Shown one piece after another: positions 61,082-64,000 of a DNA stretch of 64,000 bases (positions within the stretch are counted from its first letter, which is position 1; each line of letters begins with the position of its first letter). Source of the stretch: Dimorphilus gyrociliatus (taxonomy: Eukaryota > Annelida > Polychaeta > Dinophilidae); NCBI GenBank assembly GCA_904063045.1, contig CAJFCJ010000003.1, positions 2,094,504-2,158,503 on the forward strand, given 5' to 3'. A program made the translations under genes and the position numbers. The notes beneath the pieces are model-generated. The model worked only from the letters and a program-made list of their open reading frames with translations. It did no database searches and was not told where the DNA came from.

Positions 61082-63957
61082 CTATGAGCAAAACGTCGAG
61101 AAATCTTCCTGCCGACGCGGAGGAGCTGAGAAGGTGTGATAAAGTCTCTCCTTCTCCGCATAGAGATTACTCTGTTTCAGCGGGTTGTAAGTTGCCACCC
61201 TTATTTTTGGCGATTCGGTTGGTGAGTTAAATTTAGTAAGATCTGCACTGTATCGTCTGCTGTACAACGATTCGTTGCCTAGTTTAGAACCATAGATCTG
61301 CTCCACATTCAAGCAAGAATTATACGCTGGTCTTGCTTGATTTAAATTCGATTTATTCGGAACCGATGAAGCAATCGGTTCCAGTGAGATTAGTTCTTCA
61401 GCAGGTCCATCTCCGGCATCTGAACCAATTAAGCTCCTCACAAAGTAGGAGTTTGAACTCTTTGTCGCCATTAGCTTCCGTTTAGGAGTTGATAGCGTGC
61501 TGGCGCCGTCTAACGGTTGAACGTCGGCTTCGAAATCGTAGTGGACACTCGGCGAATTCATTCTATCGACCGACTTTGGGTAGAGTTCGATCGTTTCCTG
61601 TACACGACCATAATCGCTTTCTGTATGAGACGGACTGGTCCTTTTGATGAGGTATTGCAGTCGAGAGCCGTCTCTCGACAAAGAATTTTGTTGATTGACC
61701 ATATTCTGTTTCCTCATATATTCCATAGAAGCCCTCGAAAGGTAGGCTGTTTCCCTGACCGATCCACGACTCATTATTCCCCTGCATTTTCTTTGCCTGT
61801 AGGGATTTTTAAAAAGGGAACGTTAGAGGGAAGTAATTAGGGCATTCGACTGAAATAGATGGTACTGATACTCGAAAGAACAAAACAGAAAAGTATCATT
61901 GGAGAAAGATACTTACTTTCTCAAGCAAATCATTCCAACCGTCAGAATTACGACGCTAAGAACAATAGCTGCTCCAATAATGATAGCGATCCAAATCCCA
62001 TGCGGTAGGGCTAATTTTCCAACGGTCAACTTACTTCTGGCTGTACATTGAAATGAAAGTACAATATATAGTAAACTTAAAGTCACGATCTAATCCTTAA
62101 ATCGTAAACTTACCGTATGTACAGTTTCCAGTTGGTTTCAGCCAATGTGTTCCATTGCAATATCTCGTCCATGTGTAATCCGTATAATTACAGCCCATTT
62201 TCATCTTTTGACCTTTTCTCTCCGCCCAACCATGCTCTGGAGGTGGTAGGTTTGGGCATCCCCGAGCTTTTGATATGTAGTAATTATTATATAATTGGCT
62301 AAAAATGGAACTAAACAAATAAAATGTTACCAAAGCACCTCTTACTATCACATTTTAAAGAACTTTAAGTATTATAGAGATGATAGAAGAGGAGAGAAAA
62401 ACGAAAGCCAAGTCATCCGAAAAAATATACAACGACTAATTTACCCTATAAGTGTCAAAAAAGACGACCCCCGAGGTCTTTTGAACTGAGGCCATATTAC
62501 TTAGCGGTGGAACTTTTGGATTTGGTTCAAAGAAATATTTTTAAAAGTGGTATTAAAAGTTCTGCTTCCGATCAAGTAATTCCTAAATCTTTCAACTTAA
62601 CGAACGTTAAAAGGCTATTTAAAATGTAATAGAGAATAATGATAAATATATGATGATTTAGTAAACTGCCTAAAGCGGAACAACTCCTCCTCAATCAGCG
62701 CAAATGCCATTTCAATTATCTGCAACAAGCGCCATCTAGGTATCTTCCGTGCCGGAACGAATCAAGTGGAAGAGGTCGGTTCGGTGGGGTCACAACTCAG
62801 TAGAAGGCCATTTGCGTGATATACTTCGCTTTACTTAACGTGGCTTTTCATCTTTAGTGTTCTAGGTCTATGTAGTAGGATATTTTTCACCGGAGCGCGG
62901 TAATTATCGAGCCGCCAGGTACTAAAGCATACATAAAATACTCATATACAAAATAAACGAAAGCACATATGCACACATTGTATAGACGTCGACGAGGTGA
63001 CAGCTAACTGAGTGACTCACTGCCACATATTATTATACAAATGTAAATATAAAAGAATATAGAGTATACTGTATATATAGGCTATTAAGACGCACACACG
63101 TGTGTGTATAGTATTATAAATATATATTAGTATAGAAATGTACCCTCCATGCATTATACTGTATATTCTTCATATTATATATTTAAACATTCGACAAGAG
63201 TGAAACTGTGAGAAAGTACGATAGGAAAAATCAACATTTATGTACGCGAGTATAATGACGAACGTCGGCGGTTATTCGGTGCCTTGGCGTTTTATAATCT
63301 AAGCCTTTAAATCCTAAGGTGCTTACCTTCGTAACGTAATAGGAAGTCGGTTGGGGTAAGGATAATCACTTTGATCCTATCGCCTGACGACTCGTACGTC
63401 TGATTCTTTCGGCAGAGATTCCTAGGACGTTTACCCTCTTCTTCAACAACCGCTATTGGTGCACAATTTTCACGATGGTTAACATCTCTTCCCTTAAGTC
63501 TCTCGAAAGTTAATAGTATCTTACGCCCCTTTTCCGCTTTTAGTTTTATAGGACATTTAAAACTGTCTTTAAATTTTTTAATTGTTCTTGTTGACAAATA
63601 TCGACTGTTTGTAGTCGCGGCGAAATTGGCATCCTTTGGTCTCATTTTGTCACAGAAATATGGTGAATTGGGAACGCAGTTATAGGTTAACTGTAACTCG
63701 CAGAAGAGATCTTTACACGGATTCAAATCGCCAAAATCATCAACAACTGAAATCTTGCAGTTGTTCAGCCCCGTACAACTTTCGTGTAGTCTATCCAAAA
63801 CATCAACACTGCATTTCTCTTCTGTGCTCGACATTTTAATACAATTATTTGTTCTAGTTCTGCCGTATATTGCCGTTCGGAAGACGAATACCCTACTCCT
63901 AGGGCAAGTTCGATCAAACTTACCACGCCAGCATACGTCCGTATGATTTCTTTCTGT
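61082..63957 (-). CDS. SUEL-lectin / sushi / single-TM receptor, 5'-partial
   Basis: Exons in gene order: about 63957-63327, 62266-62114, 62040-61917, 61796-61082. The signal peptide lies beyond the right edge. First is a rhamnose-binding SUEL-type lectin domain (CWRGKFDRTCPRSRVFVF, AIYGRT, HESCTGLNNCKISV, DLFCELQLTYNC). Then comes a Cys-containing region of about 110 residues (FKCPIKLKAEKGRKILLTF) that may be CUB-like. A sushi/CCP domain follows (GCPNLPPPEHGWAERKGQ, CNYTDYTW, CNGTHWLKPTGNC). One membrane helix (GIWIAIIIGAAIVLSVVIL) and a cytosolic tail of about 240 residues (Tyr in YDFEADV, NPLKQSNLYAEKERLYHTF) end it. Similar order is not one I can name in vertebrates; EVA-1 and latrophilin share only the lectin. 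Function is probably adhesion or guidance, inferred. Confidence 0.72.
62267..63326. other. Long intron of the lectin receptor gene
   Basis: About 1.06 kb between the lectin and sushi exons. Contains TA-rich tracts around 63050-63190 and a GTGTGT/CACACA stretch at about 63092-63110. No extra exon is recognised, and exon phases already agree without one. Confidence 0.4.
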
Positions 63958-64000
63958 TATTCATCAGGAGATTATTCAGATTTAAGTCATGGAGGGAATT

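Noticed and set aside
60569..61139. ORFs of 76-93 codons on both strands between the LIM gene and the lectin receptor
   Set aside because: No recognisable domain, no consistent start context, and placed in the shared 3' flank.

Overview
This is 64 kb of an animal nuclear genome, AT-rich and gene-dense. About 22 protein-coding genes lie on both strands. Most are conserved metazoan housekeeping or signalling genes, and most introns are only about 45-60 bp with GT...AG ends. I joined exons by hand, requiring phase agreement and family similarity; for most genes the joined lengths come out as whole codons. The gene set (PRDM10, tomosyn, NDR kinase, FHL-type LIM protein, XK-like membrane protein, a sea-urchin-egg-lectin receptor) means Metazoa. 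The small introns and short gene spacing suggest a compact invertebrate genome such as a miniaturised annelid (Dimorphilus-like). That taxonomic guess is inference only. No prokaryotic, viral or transposon genes, rRNA, tRNA or CRISPR were seen.

Layout: (1) 1-4646: divergent pair UTP4 (minus, runs off the left edge) and site-1 protease MBTPS1 (plus). (2) 5738-8811: small divergent HSF-type gene (minus) and proteasome alpha subunit PSMA1 (plus). (3) 9109-12910: R3HCC1-like small gene (minus), SNX16 (plus), TIGAR (minus). (4) 13198-22947: tomosyn, the largest gene here and the one with long introns. (5) 24443-32689: PRDM10 (plus) facing NDR kinase STK38/38L (minus). (6) 33910-37253: ORC5 and IRAK1BP1 (both minus). 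(7) 37503-41009: an unrecognised coiled-coil protein and a cytochrome P450 (plus). (8) 41089-46522: MED14 and PDCD5 (minus). (9) 46523-57845: sparser and enriched in unrecognised genes: a small single-pass membrane protein, an XK-like multi-pass protein, a Lys/Glu-rich protein, a 316-residue protein and a very basic sperm-protein-like ORF. (10) 58362-63957: an FHL LIM protein with a possible membrane-anchored isoform, and a lectin/sushi/TM receptor running off the right edge.

The neighbours do not form one pathway. Several pairs share short divergent promoters (168 to about 490 bp between start codons), and these or nearby introns carry palindromic E-box (CACGTG) and full CRE (TGACGTCA) motifs. 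I found no convincing wholly new multi-gene system. The most unusual items are: two GC-AG introns, one with identical 9-bp sequences at its two splice junctions; a P450 without the usual I-helix threonine; an in-frame membrane exon upstream of the LIM gene; a minimal R3HCC1-like protein; and the small basic and membrane proteins.
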